A stretch of 64,000 nucleotides of DNA from NCBI RefSeq assembly GCF_000521215.1, contig NZ_KI928921.1, forward strand, positions 269,440 to 333,439. Direction: 5' to 3'. The number at the start of each line of letters is the position of its first letter. Positions within the stretch are counted from its first letter, which is position 1. A program made the translations under genes and the position numbers. The DNA comes from Labrenzia sp. DG1229 (lineage in GTDB: Bacteria > Pseudomonadota > Alphaproteobacteria > Rhizobiales > Stappiaceae). This document shows, piece after piece, positions 52,067 through 61,290 of this stretch. Below the pieces are notes generated by a model. That model made no database searches and was not told the origin of the DNA. It worked only from the letters and a program-made list of their open reading frames with translations.

Positions 52067-53638
52067 ATGATTTATTGCTTTGGTGATTTTGAGCTCGACA
52101 CAACGCGCCAGGAGCTTCGGTGCGGTCATGAGCCTGTCAGTATTGAGCCGCTCGCCCTCGGACTGTTGCAACTGCTTCTGGAAAATCACGACAGGCTGGT
52201 CACCAAACAGGAAATCAACTCTGTCTTGTGGGACGACCGGGCAGTCTCCGACGCCGCGTTGACCACCTGCGTGAGATCGGCGCGATCGGCTGTCGGCGAC
52301 TCGGGGGCGGGCCAGAAGATGATAAAAACCATACACGGACGCGGTCTTCGATGGATCGCGCCTTTTGATGTCCGATCGGAAGCGGCCTTCTCAGGTGATC
52401 CGGCCGCACCTGATCAGGACATGCGTGTCCAGCCCTGGCAAAAAGCATCGCCGCGCCCGTCGATTGCAGTTCTGAAATTTGGTGCAATGGGCGGCGAACC
52501 GATTGCGCAGACCCTCGGAGAGGCCATTCCACACGAACTGATTGCCGCAATCGCTCGACTGAGATGGATCTCGGTGATCGCACGCGGGTCCTCCTTCAGG
52601 TTTGGATCGGATGACCTCAATCCGGAGGATATACGCGAGCGTCTCGGCATTCGCTACGTCTTGTCCGGAAGTGTTGAAGTGCTGGGCAGGCAACTGATGG
52701 TCAATGTGGTCCTGACGGACACAATAGACGGCCAGGTCATCTGGGCGGATCGAATGAATGCCGCGCTCGACGCAGTTCATGAAATCCGTGAAAAGATCAT
52801 CGCAGAAGTCATCTTCGCCATCGAGGTCCAGATCCCGTTAAGCGAGGCATCCAAGGCGCGGCTGCGGTCTCCCGACAGCATCGACGCCTGGACGACCTAC
52901 CACCTCGGACTTCAGTCGCTTTACCGTTTTGACGAAGCCGCAAACGAAGTGGCTGTTTCCATGTTCAAAAAAGCGGTGGCCATGGAACCGGGATTTGCGC
53001 GTGCCCACGCCGCGCTGTCCTTTGCGCACTTCAAGACGGCATTCATGCATTATTCAACGAACCGCGGATTTGCCGTCGACGCTGCACGAAGGGCGGCCGA
53101 GCGTGCGATCGAGATTGATCCCATGGATCCGTTCGCAAATTTCAGCATGGGCCGGTCTCTCTGGCTGATTGGTGATCTCGACGGCGCAAAGGGCTGGCTT
53201 TCCAGGTCAACTTCCCTCAGCCCGAATTTCGCGCAGGGTCTTTATGCAAGGGCATGGACGGAAACCATCTCGGGGTCCAGCACCGATGGTCTGCGCCTCT
53301 CGGACGAGGCACGCACTCTCAGTCCGCTTGACCCTCTTCTCTACGCGATGCTCGGAACCCGGGCTCTCAGTCTGTCTGTTGACGGTCATGATCAGGAAGC
53401 TGCCGAATGGGGTGAACGGGCAGCCCGGGCACCGGGCGCGCACGACCTTATTCGCGTGATTGCGCTTTTTCTCAACGAACTTGCTGGAAACCATACTCAA
53501 GCCTCCGATTGGGCCCGCATGGTACGTGCGGACCGGGAAAGCATGACGCAGGACCTCTTTTTCAGATCGTTTCCGTTTTCGAGCTCAGATGTACGAAAAC
53601 GGATTTCCGGAGCATTGAAGACGCACGGTATTCTTTGA
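52067..53638 (+). CDS. Winged-helix regulator with TolB-like and TPR domains
   Basis: A 523-residue cytoplasmic protein. Residues 1-100 are an OmpR-type winged helix (FGDFELDTTRQELR, EPLALGLLQLLLENHDRLVTKQEIN, RSAVGDSG). Residues 125-260 form the domain found in CadC- and adenylate-cyclase-like proteins (PSIAVLKFGAMGGEP, LGIRYVLSGSVEVLGRQLMVNVVLTD split over several strands). From about 270 to 500 are TPR-type helices (AVAMEPGFARAHAALSFAHF, AIEIDPMDPFANFSMG). There is no transmembrane segment, unlike CadC. It lies 169 bases upstream of the two-gene PLP operon on the same strand and may control it. Confidence 0.88.
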   Translation: MIYCFGDFELDTTRQELRCGHEPVSIEPLALGLLQLLLENHDRLVTKQEINSVLWDDRAVSDAALTTCVRSARSAVGDSGAGQKMIKTIHGRGLRWIAPFDVRSEAAFSGDPAAPDQDMRVQPWQKASPRPSIAVLKFGAMGGEPIAQTLGEAIPHELIAAIARLRWISVIARGSSFRFGSDDLNPEDIRERLGIRYVLSGSVEVLGRQLMVNVVLTDTIDGQVIWADRMNAALDAVHEIREKIIAEVIFAIEVQIPLSEASKARLRSPDSIDAWTTYHLGLQSLYRFDEAANEVAVSMFKKAVAMEPGFARAHAALSFAHFKTAFMHYSTNRGFAVDAARRAAERAIEIDPMDPFANFSMGRSLWLIGDLDGAKGWLSRSTSLSPNFAQGLYARAWTETISGSSTDGLRLSDEARTLSPLDPLLYAMLGTRALSLSVDGHDQEAAEWGERAARAPGAHDLIRVIALFLNELAGNHTQASDWARMVRADRESMTQDLFFRSFPFSSSDVRKRISGALKTHGIL

Positions 53639-53807
53639 ATTCCGCGGTTACTCAGCATTTTGTTCGATATCTTCAGGAAATCCTCAGGGCCTGCTCAGGA
53701 CCTCCGGCACAAATCATGCAATCTTCCTCTGCGTAAGGCTGTTGCCCGGCGGACATTTGTCCGCACGGGTATCTCCGCAGCAACATTTGCGACCAAGAGG
53801 AACAAGC

Positions 53808-54887
53808 ATGACCGGCGAGACACTCAGGACGACCCAGGGCGTTGGACACACCTATGACAGCATCCTCGACACGATCGGAAACACACCATCGGTTCGGATA
53901 AACAACCTGGCGCCAAAGGGCGTCGACATGTTCGTCAAGTTCGAGGCGGCAAATCCCGGCGGTTCGGTGAAAGACCGCCTCGCTGTTAACATCATTGAAG
54001 CTGCCGAACGCAGTGGGATGCTGAAACCTGGACAGACAGTGGTGGAAGCCACGAGCGGAAACACAGGAATCGGACTTGCCGTTGTCTGTGCGCAAAAGGG
54101 GTATCCGCTGGTCGTGACAATGGCGGACAGTTTTTCCGTCGAGCGCCGCCGCCTCATGCGCATTCTGGGTGCCAGGGTCGTGCTGACACCGCGGGCGGAA
54201 AAAGGTTTCGGCATGTACCGCAAAGCGGTGGAACTGGCCGAAGCACATGGGTGGCTGCTGGCCCGCCAGTTTGAAACCGAAGCAAATGCCGAGATACATG
54301 CGTCGACCACCGCCCGGGAAATCATGGTGGATTTCCAGGGGCAACGGCTGGACTATTTCGTTACCGGCTACGGGACCGGTGGAACCGTGACAGGTATCGG
54401 CCGTGTTTTGCGCGTCGAAAGCCCCGGGACGAAGATCATTTTGTCCGAACCTGCCAATGCGCAACTCCTCGGTAGCGGTCAGGTTCAGCAGCGCTCTGAA
54501 GACGGATCACCGACAGCAAGCCATCCGGCCTTTGAACCCCATCCCATCCAGGGCTGGACCCCGGATTTCATTCCGGCCGTCCTTCAAGAGGCTGTCGACA
54601 ACCACTACTACGATGATCTGCGCCCGGTTCCGGGGATGGTTGGTGTCCAATGGGCGAAAAAACTTGCCAGCCGGGAGGGAATTCTGACCGGGATATCCGG
54701 TGGCGCGTCCTTCGCCATTGCAATGGAAATCGCACAGAAGTGCGAACCGGGATCAACAGTTCTCTGCATGCTGCCGGACACAGGCGAACGGTACCTTTCA
54801 ACGCCACTGTTTGAAGATATTCCCGAGGACATGACCGATGAAGAAGTTGCAATCTCCATGTCGACACCCGGATATCACCTTGCCTGA
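53808..54887 (+). CDS. Cysteine-synthase-like PLP enzyme
   Basis: A fold-type II PLP enzyme of 359 residues. The PLP lysine is K55 in NPGGSVKDRLAV, the asparagine loop is TSGNTGIGLA, and the phosphate-binding glycine loop is GYGTGGTVTGIG. It carries an insertion compared with CysK, around QVQQRSEDGSPT and HPIQGWTPDFIP, and an extended C-terminal tail. CysK-type enzymes replace the side group of O-acetyl- or O-phosphoserine with sulfide or another nucleophile. The overlap with the decarboxylase gene suggests that its product is decarboxylated. AGAGG precedes the ATG. A housekeeping role as cysteine synthase is the alternative. Confidence 0.85.
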   Translation: MTGETLRTTQGVGHTYDSILDTIGNTPSVRINNLAPKGVDMFVKFEAANPGGSVKDRLAVNIIEAAERSGMLKPGQTVVEATSGNTGIGLAVVCAQKGYPLVVTMADSFSVERRRLMRILGARVVLTPRAEKGFGMYRKAVELAEAHGWLLARQFETEANAEIHASTTAREIMVDFQGQRLDYFVTGYGTGGTVTGIGRVLRVESPGTKIILSEPANAQLLGSGQVQQRSEDGSPTASHPAFEPHPIQGWTPDFIPAVLQEAVDNHYYDDLRPVPGMVGVQWAKKLASREGILTGISGGASFAIAMEIAQKCEPGSTVLCMLPDTGERYLSTPLFEDIPEDMTDEEVAISMSTPGYHLA

Positions 54888-56304
54888 CACGTCCGGTGAA
54901 TTCTCGGTCCTGCACGCTGCGCTCGACCGCGCGGTCTCGTATCGCAGGCGCGTCAAGGACACGCCTTGCGGTGCGGCGCGAAGCTATCGGGAAATGCTGG
55001 AGGTGTTCTCAGAACCTCTCCCCGAAGTCGGCTCCGACGACGTGGACGTTTTGACCGAACTGGCAGATCGCGGTGAACAGGGTCTCAATCCGATGACACA
55101 TCCCATGTTTTTCGGGTGGGTGCTGGGAGGATCGGCGCCAGCCGGCGTAGCAGCCGACTGGCTGTGCAGTGCCTGGGGGCAGAATGCTGCCTTTCATACC
55201 TCATCACCCACTTCAGCCGCGATTGAAAGCATCGCCTCGACATGGTTGCTGGACCTCCTTGGGCTCCCGGCCGATGCCGCCGTCGGCTTTGTCACCGGCG
55301 CGACGGTCGGAAATTTTACCGCACTTGCTGCAGCGCGCGGCGCCGTTCTGAGACAAGTCGGTTGGGACCCGGACAATGACGGCCTTTTCGGCGCTCCGCC
55401 GATAACGGTGTTTGTCGGTGACGACGCGCACACATCCGTGTTTTCAGCCCTCGGTTACCTGGGCCTCGGGCGCCGGCGCGTCAAGCGTGTCGAAACCGAT
55501 GGCCAGGGCCGCATGGACGCGGCCGGGCTGGCTCGTCAGATCCGCAATCATCAGGGTGCTGCGATCGTTATCGCCCAGGCTGGCCAGATCAATACCGGAG
55601 CGTTCGATCCGTTCTCGGAGCTTCAGGAGATTGCTGGAGAAAGAAACGCCTGGCTGCATGTCGATGGTGCTTTCGGGTTATGGGCACGTGCACATCCGCA
55701 CTACAAGCACCTCACCAAGGGTGTGGAATGTGCAGATTCCTGGGCGGTCGACGGGCACAAATGGCTGCAAACGCCGTTTGACTGCGGTTACGCCATTGTT
55801 CGTGACAAGAACAGCCTTGAACGCGCCATGACAATCGATGCGAGTTATCTGCCATCCGGTGAGAACAATGACCGGATCCCGTGCTTTCTCGTACCGGAGC
55901 TTTCTCGTCGTGCGCGAGGGCTGCCAACCTGGGCAATGCTGAAGACACTCGGCAAACAGGGTGTTGAGGAAATTATCGCCCGCCATTGCGGCATTGCCTG
56001 GCGGATTGCGGATCGGCTGCAACAGGAGGCCGGCGTTCGGATCGTGAACGACGTTGTACTGAACCAGGTCATCGTGAGCTTCGGAGAGCCGGCACTGGAC
56101 TTGCCCGAGCGGAGCAGATTGACGGAAGCGGTGATCGAGAAGCTTCGTTCGGAATGTTCGGTATTTGTCGGAGGGGCTCGTTGGCGTGATGAATGGGTCA
56201 TGCGTATCTCCGTCATCGGCAATGCCACAAAGCCTGCGGACGCCGATCTTGTGGCCGGCATCATCCTGGACGCGTGGAAGGTGGTTTCCGGTTCGCAAGA
56301 GTAG
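54838..56304 (+). CDS. PLP-dependent amino acid decarboxylase (group II, aromatic-type)
   Basis: A fold-type I decarboxylase of 488 residues of the aromatic amino acid/glutamate/cysteine-sulfinate decarboxylase family. The PLP lysine is K308 in AVDGHKWLQTPFDCG, the pyridine-nitrogen aspartate is D276 in LHVDGAFG and the ring-stacking histidine is H198 in GDDAHTS. TSSPTSAAIESIASTWLLDL is the N-terminal active-site region. Its ATG lies 50 bases inside the upstream gene, behind GAGGA, so translation is coupled. Substrate specificity cannot be read; a beta-substituted alanine from the upstream enzyme is the natural hypothesis. Confidence 0.88.
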   Translation: MKKLQSPCRHPDITLPDTSGEFSVLHAALDRAVSYRRRVKDTPCGAARSYREMLEVFSEPLPEVGSDDVDVLTELADRGEQGLNPMTHPMFFGWVLGGSAPAGVAADWLCSAWGQNAAFHTSSPTSAAIESIASTWLLDLLGLPADAAVGFVTGATVGNFTALAAARGAVLRQVGWDPDNDGLFGAPPITVFVGDDAHTSVFSALGYLGLGRRRVKRVETDGQGRMDAAGLARQIRNHQGAAIVIAQAGQINTGAFDPFSELQEIAGERNAWLHVDGAFGLWARAHPHYKHLTKGVECADSWAVDGHKWLQTPFDCGYAIVRDKNSLERAMTIDASYLPSGENNDRIPCFLVPELSRRARGLPTWAMLKTLGKQGVEEIIARHCGIAWRIADRLQQEAGVRIVNDVVLNQVIVSFGEPALDLPERSRLTEAVIEKLRSECSVFVGGARWRDEWVMRISVIGNATKPADADLVAGIILDAWKVVSGSQE

Positions 56305-56333
56305 ATGGAAGGCGATAAAGTCAGGACCTGGCT

Positions 56334-57068
56334 TCAGACCCCTTCACCCATTGCATCCCGGATGACGAAATTGTCCAGCAAACCCCGAAAGGCCTGGTTC
56401 CGGCGGTACCAGGTACCGATCTTGACCCGATCCATGCCATGGCTGATGACCGCCGGAACAATGCCTGTTTCCATTACAAGCGCGCCGTCCAGATAGAGCT
56501 GTGTTCTTTCACTGGCCTGGTCGATAACAAGCCTGACCTGATGCCAGTTCAGGGTCATTGCGCCGGGATCGGACGTCAGCCGCGCCTTTGAACCGGTCAC
56601 GTCCTCCACCGCGACACTCAGGACAGGTTCCTCGCCGTTGGAAAGATTGAAGATGACATGGCGGATGCGATCTCCGCTTTTGCCACTGACCACGGCGACG
56701 GTTTTGACCGGGGCGCTTTTTTCATATGGATTGGTCCAGTCTTCCGCCTTGATGTCGAACGATATGTCGACACGTTCGGAGAGACTGACCAGGTCCGGCG
56801 TCTTGATTTCGAGATATCGGCCATCGCCCTGGGCAAAATATGCCTGACCCGTCTGCCCGGCAGAAAAGACGGCTTTGCCATCGACCGACTGAGGGTGAAG
56901 ATCGATTTCGCCGATCGTGTTGATGGTGCCATCGAATCCCAGTTGCACATAGGCGCCTTCGATCGGTGTCGTCACGTGGGCATTTTTCTGCCCGGGGATC
57001 AGCCAGACGGCAATCAGAACAGCGCAACAGACTGCGGCGACGACCGCTACAATTGCTGTTCTATTCAT
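56334..57068 (-). CDS. Membrane-anchored LamG/ConA-like lectin domain protein
   Basis: A 244-residue protein. A single N-terminal helix (residues 4-26, IVAVVAAVCCAVLIAVWLI) anchors it in the inner membrane, and residues 40-240 show the beta-sandwich pattern of concanavalin-type lectins (VDISFDIKAEDW, WHQVRLVIDQASERTQLYLDG split over strands, VKIGTWYRRNQAFRGLLDNFVI). The final GLLDNFVI is the LamG calcium-side segment. GGGAG precedes the ATG at 57068. It converges with the decarboxylase gene and is divergent from the Crp-like gene. The ligand is unknown. Confidence 0.75.
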   Translation of the reverse strand: MNRTAIVAVVAAVCCAVLIAVWLIPGQKNAHVTTPIEGAYVQLGFDGTINTIGEIDLHPQSVDGKAVFSAGQTGQAYFAQGDGRYLEIKTPDLVSLSERVDISFDIKAEDWTNPYEKSAPVKTVAVVSGKSGDRIRHVIFNLSNGEEPVLSVAVEDVTGSKARLTSDPGAMTLNWHQVRLVIDQASERTQLYLDGALVMETGIVPAVISHGMDRVKIGTWYRRNQAFRGLLDNFVIRDAMGEGV

Positions 57069-57301
57069 AATCTGCTCCCGGGTGGTCAGGTCTGCATCGA
57101 CAATCGGTCTTTGAACAAAGGGGAAGTTTAGTATGAAAATCTTAAGCGCCCATGATCCCGGCCGGAACGCCATTCGCCGCGCGTCCCGCCGCAAGGTGGT
57201 TGCCGGACCGGGACACGACTTGAAATGCATCCGCACATGAAGTTACCGTTTCCAACGAAGCATCGAATGTATCTGCCAGTGATGGAGTCCCGTCCATAGC
57301 A

Positions 57302-57841
57302 ATGAAGATATCGCCTGAACTTCGCAGCACATTGCGGTGCCACGGCAAGGTTCGTAACCTGGCCAGAAAGACATGTCTCCTGGAACAGGGAGATGTGAGC
57401 CGGCACGCATATTTTGTCGAGTCCGGATCCCTGCGTCTCTGGTACAACGACAACGGCAAGGATGTTTCGGTAAAGTTTTTTCTGCAGCAGGAACTCTGCG
57501 CGTCCCTGGACAGTTTTTATCGGGAACAGCCCAGCAGGTACGGTCTTGAATCGTTGGCCTCATCTGTCGTGCGGATATACACCAAGCAAGACATCAGCAA
57601 TTTCATGGAGCGGTCAGAGAACTTCAGAGACAGCGTCAACTCCGCAATGGTGCATTGCATGGCGGATTATCAGGATCTTTTTGCGGATCGAATTTCCAAG
57701 TCTCCCGAAGACCGGTATCAGGCACTCATCGAACAGGAACCGGAGGTATTGAACACCGTACCGCTCCACTATATCGCTTCGTACCTTGGAATTACACCAG
57801 TTTCACTCAGCAGAATCCGCCGGAAAATCGAAAACACTTAA
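57302..57841 (+). CDS. Crp/Fnr-like transcriptional regulator
   Basis: A 179-residue protein. Residues 12-110 match a cyclic-nucleotide-binding-like beta-roll (RKTCLLEQGDVSRHAYFVESGSLRLW split over strands). The C-terminal 45 residues hold a helix-turn-helix (LHYIASYLGITPVSLSRIRRKI). No residues for cAMP contact are obvious, and no FNR cysteine set is present. It resembles the short regulators whose second helix reads SLSRIRRK, common in Bacteroidetes and some alphaproteobacteria. Target unknown. Confidence 0.85.
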   Translation: MKISPELRSTLRCHGKVRNLARKTCLLEQGDVSRHAYFVESGSLRLWYNDNGKDVSVKFFLQQELCASLDSFYREQPSRYGLESLASSVVRIYTKQDISNFMERSENFRDSVNSAMVHCMADYQDLFADRISKSPEDRYQALIEQEPEVLNTVPLHYIASYLGITPVSLSRIRRKIENT

Positions 57842-58044
57842 CAATCGTTAAGGCATAAAAACACGTTTTTTCCTAGTCCTGTTCACAGGAACGGACGTTC
57901 GTTTGATGACGACTGCCAAGAGATTGGTCAAGGCCGGATTTTGACGAAATCTGCATGCCCTCAACACCAAACGGCAAGTAACGGAAGTTCGATCATTTGC
58001 GATCTTTCGACAAGGAAGATTTGTGAAAAGGCGGGGGAAGCGAG

Positions 58045-58374
58045 ATGACAGGTTCCAGAATTCCGACAGGCCGGATCCTGTTGCTTTTTGCTGTTCTGGC
58101 TGGCTTCACAAGCTTCTGGTTCACATTGCAATTCACCTGGACACCTGAATTTCAGGCGACTGCCCTGCCTGACGGCCCCACCCACTCCAACTACCATGCG
58201 TTCCGGGGCGCAATGCTGGCGTTGGGGGTCAACCTGCTCTTGGCATGGGTTGGCATAAGGGCCAACGCCATCAGGCTTGAAAGCTGGACGATCGTTGTCT
58301 TCATGGCGGTCTTTTACTACGCAGGCTGGTGGCTTGCCTGGCCAATCTGGGGTCTGCATGCGCCATATTTCTAG
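58045..58374 (+). CDS. Small membrane protein of unknown function
   Basis: A 109-residue protein with three predicted membrane helices: residues 10-28 (ILLLFAVLAGFTSFWF), 52-72 (AFRGAMLALGVNLLLAW) and 80-100 (TIVVFMAVFYYAGWWLAW). Conserved-looking aromatic residues fill the loops. A GGGGGAAGCGAG site precedes the ATG. I do not recognise the family. The next gene starts 85 bases later on the same strand. Confidence 0.7.
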   Translation: MTGSRIPTGRILLLFAVLAGFTSFWFTLQFTWTPEFQATALPDGPTHSNYHAFRGAMLALGVNLLLAWVGIRANAIRLESWTIVVFMAVFYYAGWWLAWPIWGLHAPYF

Positions 58375-58459
58375 GCAGAGGTGGTCCACGCTGTTGGTAC
58401 CGTTTGTGGCCTTGCAGGTCTGACAACTCTCAAACCTGATCTGAAGGCGCTGTAAATCC

Positions 58460-59497
58460 ATGGCAACGATGCAGGCATGGGTCGCACGCGACTATGGGCC
58501 GCCCGAAAAGGTTCTTTGGCTTGAAAAACTGCCGATACCCGTGCCGCAGGGTCGGCAGGTTCTTGTACGCATTCTTGCGTCATCGCTGAACCCGATTGAT
58601 CTTCGAATGGTTCAGGGATACGGCGCTCGGCTTCGACGCCTGGTCGCGCGACTGGAATTTCCGTTCATCCCGGGTCGGGATGTCGTTGGAGAGGTGGTTG
58701 ATTCCGGTCCTGAAGTCACGAAATTCGAAACCGGCGACCTCGTCGTTGGAATTACCGACCTCAGGGAAATTGGCGCGCACGCACAGTTCTCGGCCATAAG
58801 CGAAACCAACTTGACGTATGCACCGCCCGGTATCCCGCCAGGAAAACTAGCTGCCATTCCCTATGTCGCCATGACCACCTGGAGCGCACTTGTCGGCCGT
58901 CTGGATCTCGATCCGAGTTCGGCTACCGGGAAGTCACTGTTCGTACACGCCGGATCAGGCGGCATTGGCAGCTTCACCATCCAGTGGGCCAGATCTCTGG
59001 ACATGAAGGTTTCAACCACATGCGGTCCGTCAAACGTCGAGTGGGTCAAGGAACTTGGCGCAGATGTCGTGGTGAACTACAGGGATCAGGACTATCGAGA
59101 GATCGTTCAAGATGTCGATTTTGCCTACGACACTCTGGGTGGAAAATACGAGAAAGGAACGGTGGCGCTTGTGAAAAGCGGTGGTGGTTACGTTTCACTC
59201 ATTCATCCGACCATGCGCTACACGGGCAGGTTTGGGCTATTTGGCGGTGGGCTGGCTGCAATCGGCACCCTTGTGGGCCGAAAGATATTGCACGGCATGA
59301 AGGGGAGAAAATACGCCTGGGCGATCGCGCAGCCCAGCGAGGCAGGCATTACACATGTCATGGAAAAGGTGGGCAGCGGGGAAATCAGAGCGGTGATTGA
59401 CCGCGAATTGCCGATGAAAGACATCATATCCGGGTTCGAACACCTTGCATCGGGCCGCGCAAAGGGGAAAGTCGTACTTAGCTGGGAAGATGTCTGA
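58460..59497 (+). CDS. Zinc-independent MDR oxidoreductase (quinone-oxidoreductase-like)
   Basis: A cytoplasmic NADP(H)-dependent medium-chain oxidoreductase of 345 residues. IPGRDVVGEVVDSG lies in the N-terminal domain and HAGSGGIGSFTIQWARS is the nucleotide-binding loop. The structural and catalytic zinc cysteines of alcohol dehydrogenases are absent, which places it with quinone reductases and enoyl reductases. The closing SGFEHLASGRAKGKVVLSW is typical. The substrate is unknown. Confidence 0.9.
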   Translation: MATMQAWVARDYGPPEKVLWLEKLPIPVPQGRQVLVRILASSLNPIDLRMVQGYGARLRRLVARLEFPFIPGRDVVGEVVDSGPEVTKFETGDLVVGITDLREIGAHAQFSAISETNLTYAPPGIPPGKLAAIPYVAMTTWSALVGRLDLDPSSATGKSLFVHAGSGGIGSFTIQWARSLDMKVSTTCGPSNVEWVKELGADVVVNYRDQDYREIVQDVDFAYDTLGGKYEKGTVALVKSGGGYVSLIHPTMRYTGRFGLFGGGLAAIGTLVGRKILHGMKGRKYAWAIAQPSEAGITHVMEKVGSGEIRAVIDRELPMKDIISGFEHLASGRAKGKVVLSWEDV

Positions 59498-59641
59498 TCA
59501 AGGCAGGTATCCTGGCCGGACCTTGGCAATCGGTCCGCAATCCCGTATTGCGTTCAAACTCGCGACTGTCATTCGCGGAAAGGCCAGCCGCACCGCAGCA
59601 AGCGGTAACCGCCCTTTCCAGTCATCAGAGGTCAAATCTGT

Positions 59642-61279
59642 TCAGGACATCAGTGCCGGCTCCTGTGCAAGTTGTTCCAGAAGACGGGCAACTGCCTCGG
59701 CGCCCGGATCGTTGTGACCCGACAGATTTGCTTCCGATACATAGCTCGCCCGGCCGGCACGCGCTCTTGTGATCCGAGACGTCGCATCCGCTCCTTGTCG
59801 AGCTTCCCGGGCTGCTGCCTCGATACCGTTCTCAAGCGCATTCAGCGCCGGCATCAGGGCGTCGATCATGGTCCGGTCACCCGGCTTGGCACCACCGACC
59901 TGCATGATGCGGTCGAGGCCCGCTTTCAAGGCACCGATGGAGTTCCGCCCGCTTGAAGAGGCGTCGCCCGCTGCCGCGAAGAAAATCGCCAGAAGAACAC
60001 CGGAAGACCCGCCCATGGTCTGGCTCAGTTCCAGGCCGATCGCCCGGTAAAGCTGCGTCAGGTCGGCTAGCGGCATACGGTCCAGCGCGGTGATCAGTGC
60101 GCGGGATGCCGTCGCCAATGTGCTGCCTGTGTCACCGTCGCCCGACTTCGCATCAAGCGCGTTGAGATCGGCTTCTGCCGCAATCAGGATATTGCAGCAC
60201 TTTTCGATGAATTTCCTTGTCGCGTCGTTGTTGGATGGCAGCGGCTGGATCGGTGACAACCCGTCCGGCAGCGGCAGGATGGACACCGGTCCGAGCGCAA
60301 GACACCCCGGCCAGACCCAGGGCGCGACCGGCGCCTGCAACAAGGCCTCCTCGGTCTTGCTGACGGCAAGAAGGGACACCGAAAATCCATGCATGTCGAG
60401 TGAAGTCATCATGGATGCCGGACCGACCAGCCAGCGGATCTGCCCGCCGATGCGCGAATGCGTGAGTTCCTCGGCGAGCACCGACATTTCAAGCGGGGTC
60501 GTGCCGCCGAGATTGTTCAGCAGTGCCACATGCGGTCCGGGTGTGAGCGACGGCTCAAGCCGGTCGACAACCATGGCCATAGCCGTTTTTGCATTGGAAA
60601 AAGCGACCTGTTCAACACCGGCCTCGCCATGAATGCCGAGACCGAGTTCAGCCATGCCGGGCTTGATCCTGTCTTCCTTCGGCGATCCGGGGATCGTGCA
60701 GGTATCAAGGGACATGCCGATCGAGACCGCGCCCGCGATCACCCGTCCCGCTGCCTCTGTGACGGTCTCAAGATCAGCACCCTGATCTGCGAGCGCACCG
60801 GCGATCTTGTGGACGAACAGCGTGCCGGCCACGCCCCTGGCCTGAGGAAGGTCCGGCAACGCGACATCGTCGTCGACGATCACCATGTTGACCTTGAGGC
60901 CGAAGGCTCGGGCCCGCTCGACCGCAAGGCCGAAATTCAGCCGGTCCCCGGTATAATTCTTGACGATGACAAGGCATCCGGCCTTTCCGGTCACGGCAAG
61001 AATGCCCGCAAGAACCGCATCGACCGAGGGTGAGGCGAAGACTTCCCCGCACACCGCAGCCGTCAGCATTCCCTGGCCGACAAACCCCGCGTGACTGGGC
61101 TCGTGACCGGAACCGCCGCCGGACACCAGGGCCACCTTCGACTTGTCCCAATCGGTCCGCACGACCACCTTGATGTGCGGATATCCGTCAAGCCGGGCCA
61201 GCCGGCCGCCCGCTGTTCGCAAAGCACCGTCAATTGCTTCCGTGACGAGTGTTTCCTTTGAGTTGATGAACTGCTTCAT
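59642..61279 (-). CDS. Dihydroxyacetone kinase, fused DhaK-DhaL
   Basis: A single-chain ATP-dependent kinase of 545 residues. The DhaK half (1-330) has SGGGSGHEPSHAGFVG and H217 in GLGIHGEAGVEQ, the histidine that binds the ketose covalently. The DhaL half (about 345-545) has the nucleotide-metal motif SGDGDTGSTLA and the MGGSSGVLLAIFF segment. Such enzymes phosphorylate dihydroxyacetone with ATP; relatives use glyceraldehyde or four-carbon ketoses. It is the last visible gene of the ABC importer operon, 12 bases after the ATPase gene, so the importer probably brings in a polyol, triose or tetrose that ends as its substrate. Confidence 0.93.
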   Translation of the reverse strand: MKQFINSKETLVTEAIDGALRTAGGRLARLDGYPHIKVVVRTDWDKSKVALVSGGGSGHEPSHAGFVGQGMLTAAVCGEVFASPSVDAVLAGILAVTGKAGCLVIVKNYTGDRLNFGLAVERARAFGLKVNMVIVDDDVALPDLPQARGVAGTLFVHKIAGALADQGADLETVTEAAGRVIAGAVSIGMSLDTCTIPGSPKEDRIKPGMAELGLGIHGEAGVEQVAFSNAKTAMAMVVDRLEPSLTPGPHVALLNNLGGTTPLEMSVLAEELTHSRIGGQIRWLVGPASMMTSLDMHGFSVSLLAVSKTEEALLQAPVAPWVWPGCLALGPVSILPLPDGLSPIQPLPSNNDATRKFIEKCCNILIAAEADLNALDAKSGDGDTGSTLATASRALITALDRMPLADLTQLYRAIGLELSQTMGGSSGVLLAIFFAAAGDASSSGRNSIGALKAGLDRIMQVGGAKPGDRTMIDALMPALNALENGIEAAAREARQGADATSRITRARAGRASYVSEANLSGHNDPGAEAVARLLEQLAQEPALMS

Positions 61280-61290
61280 GTTCCCTCTCC

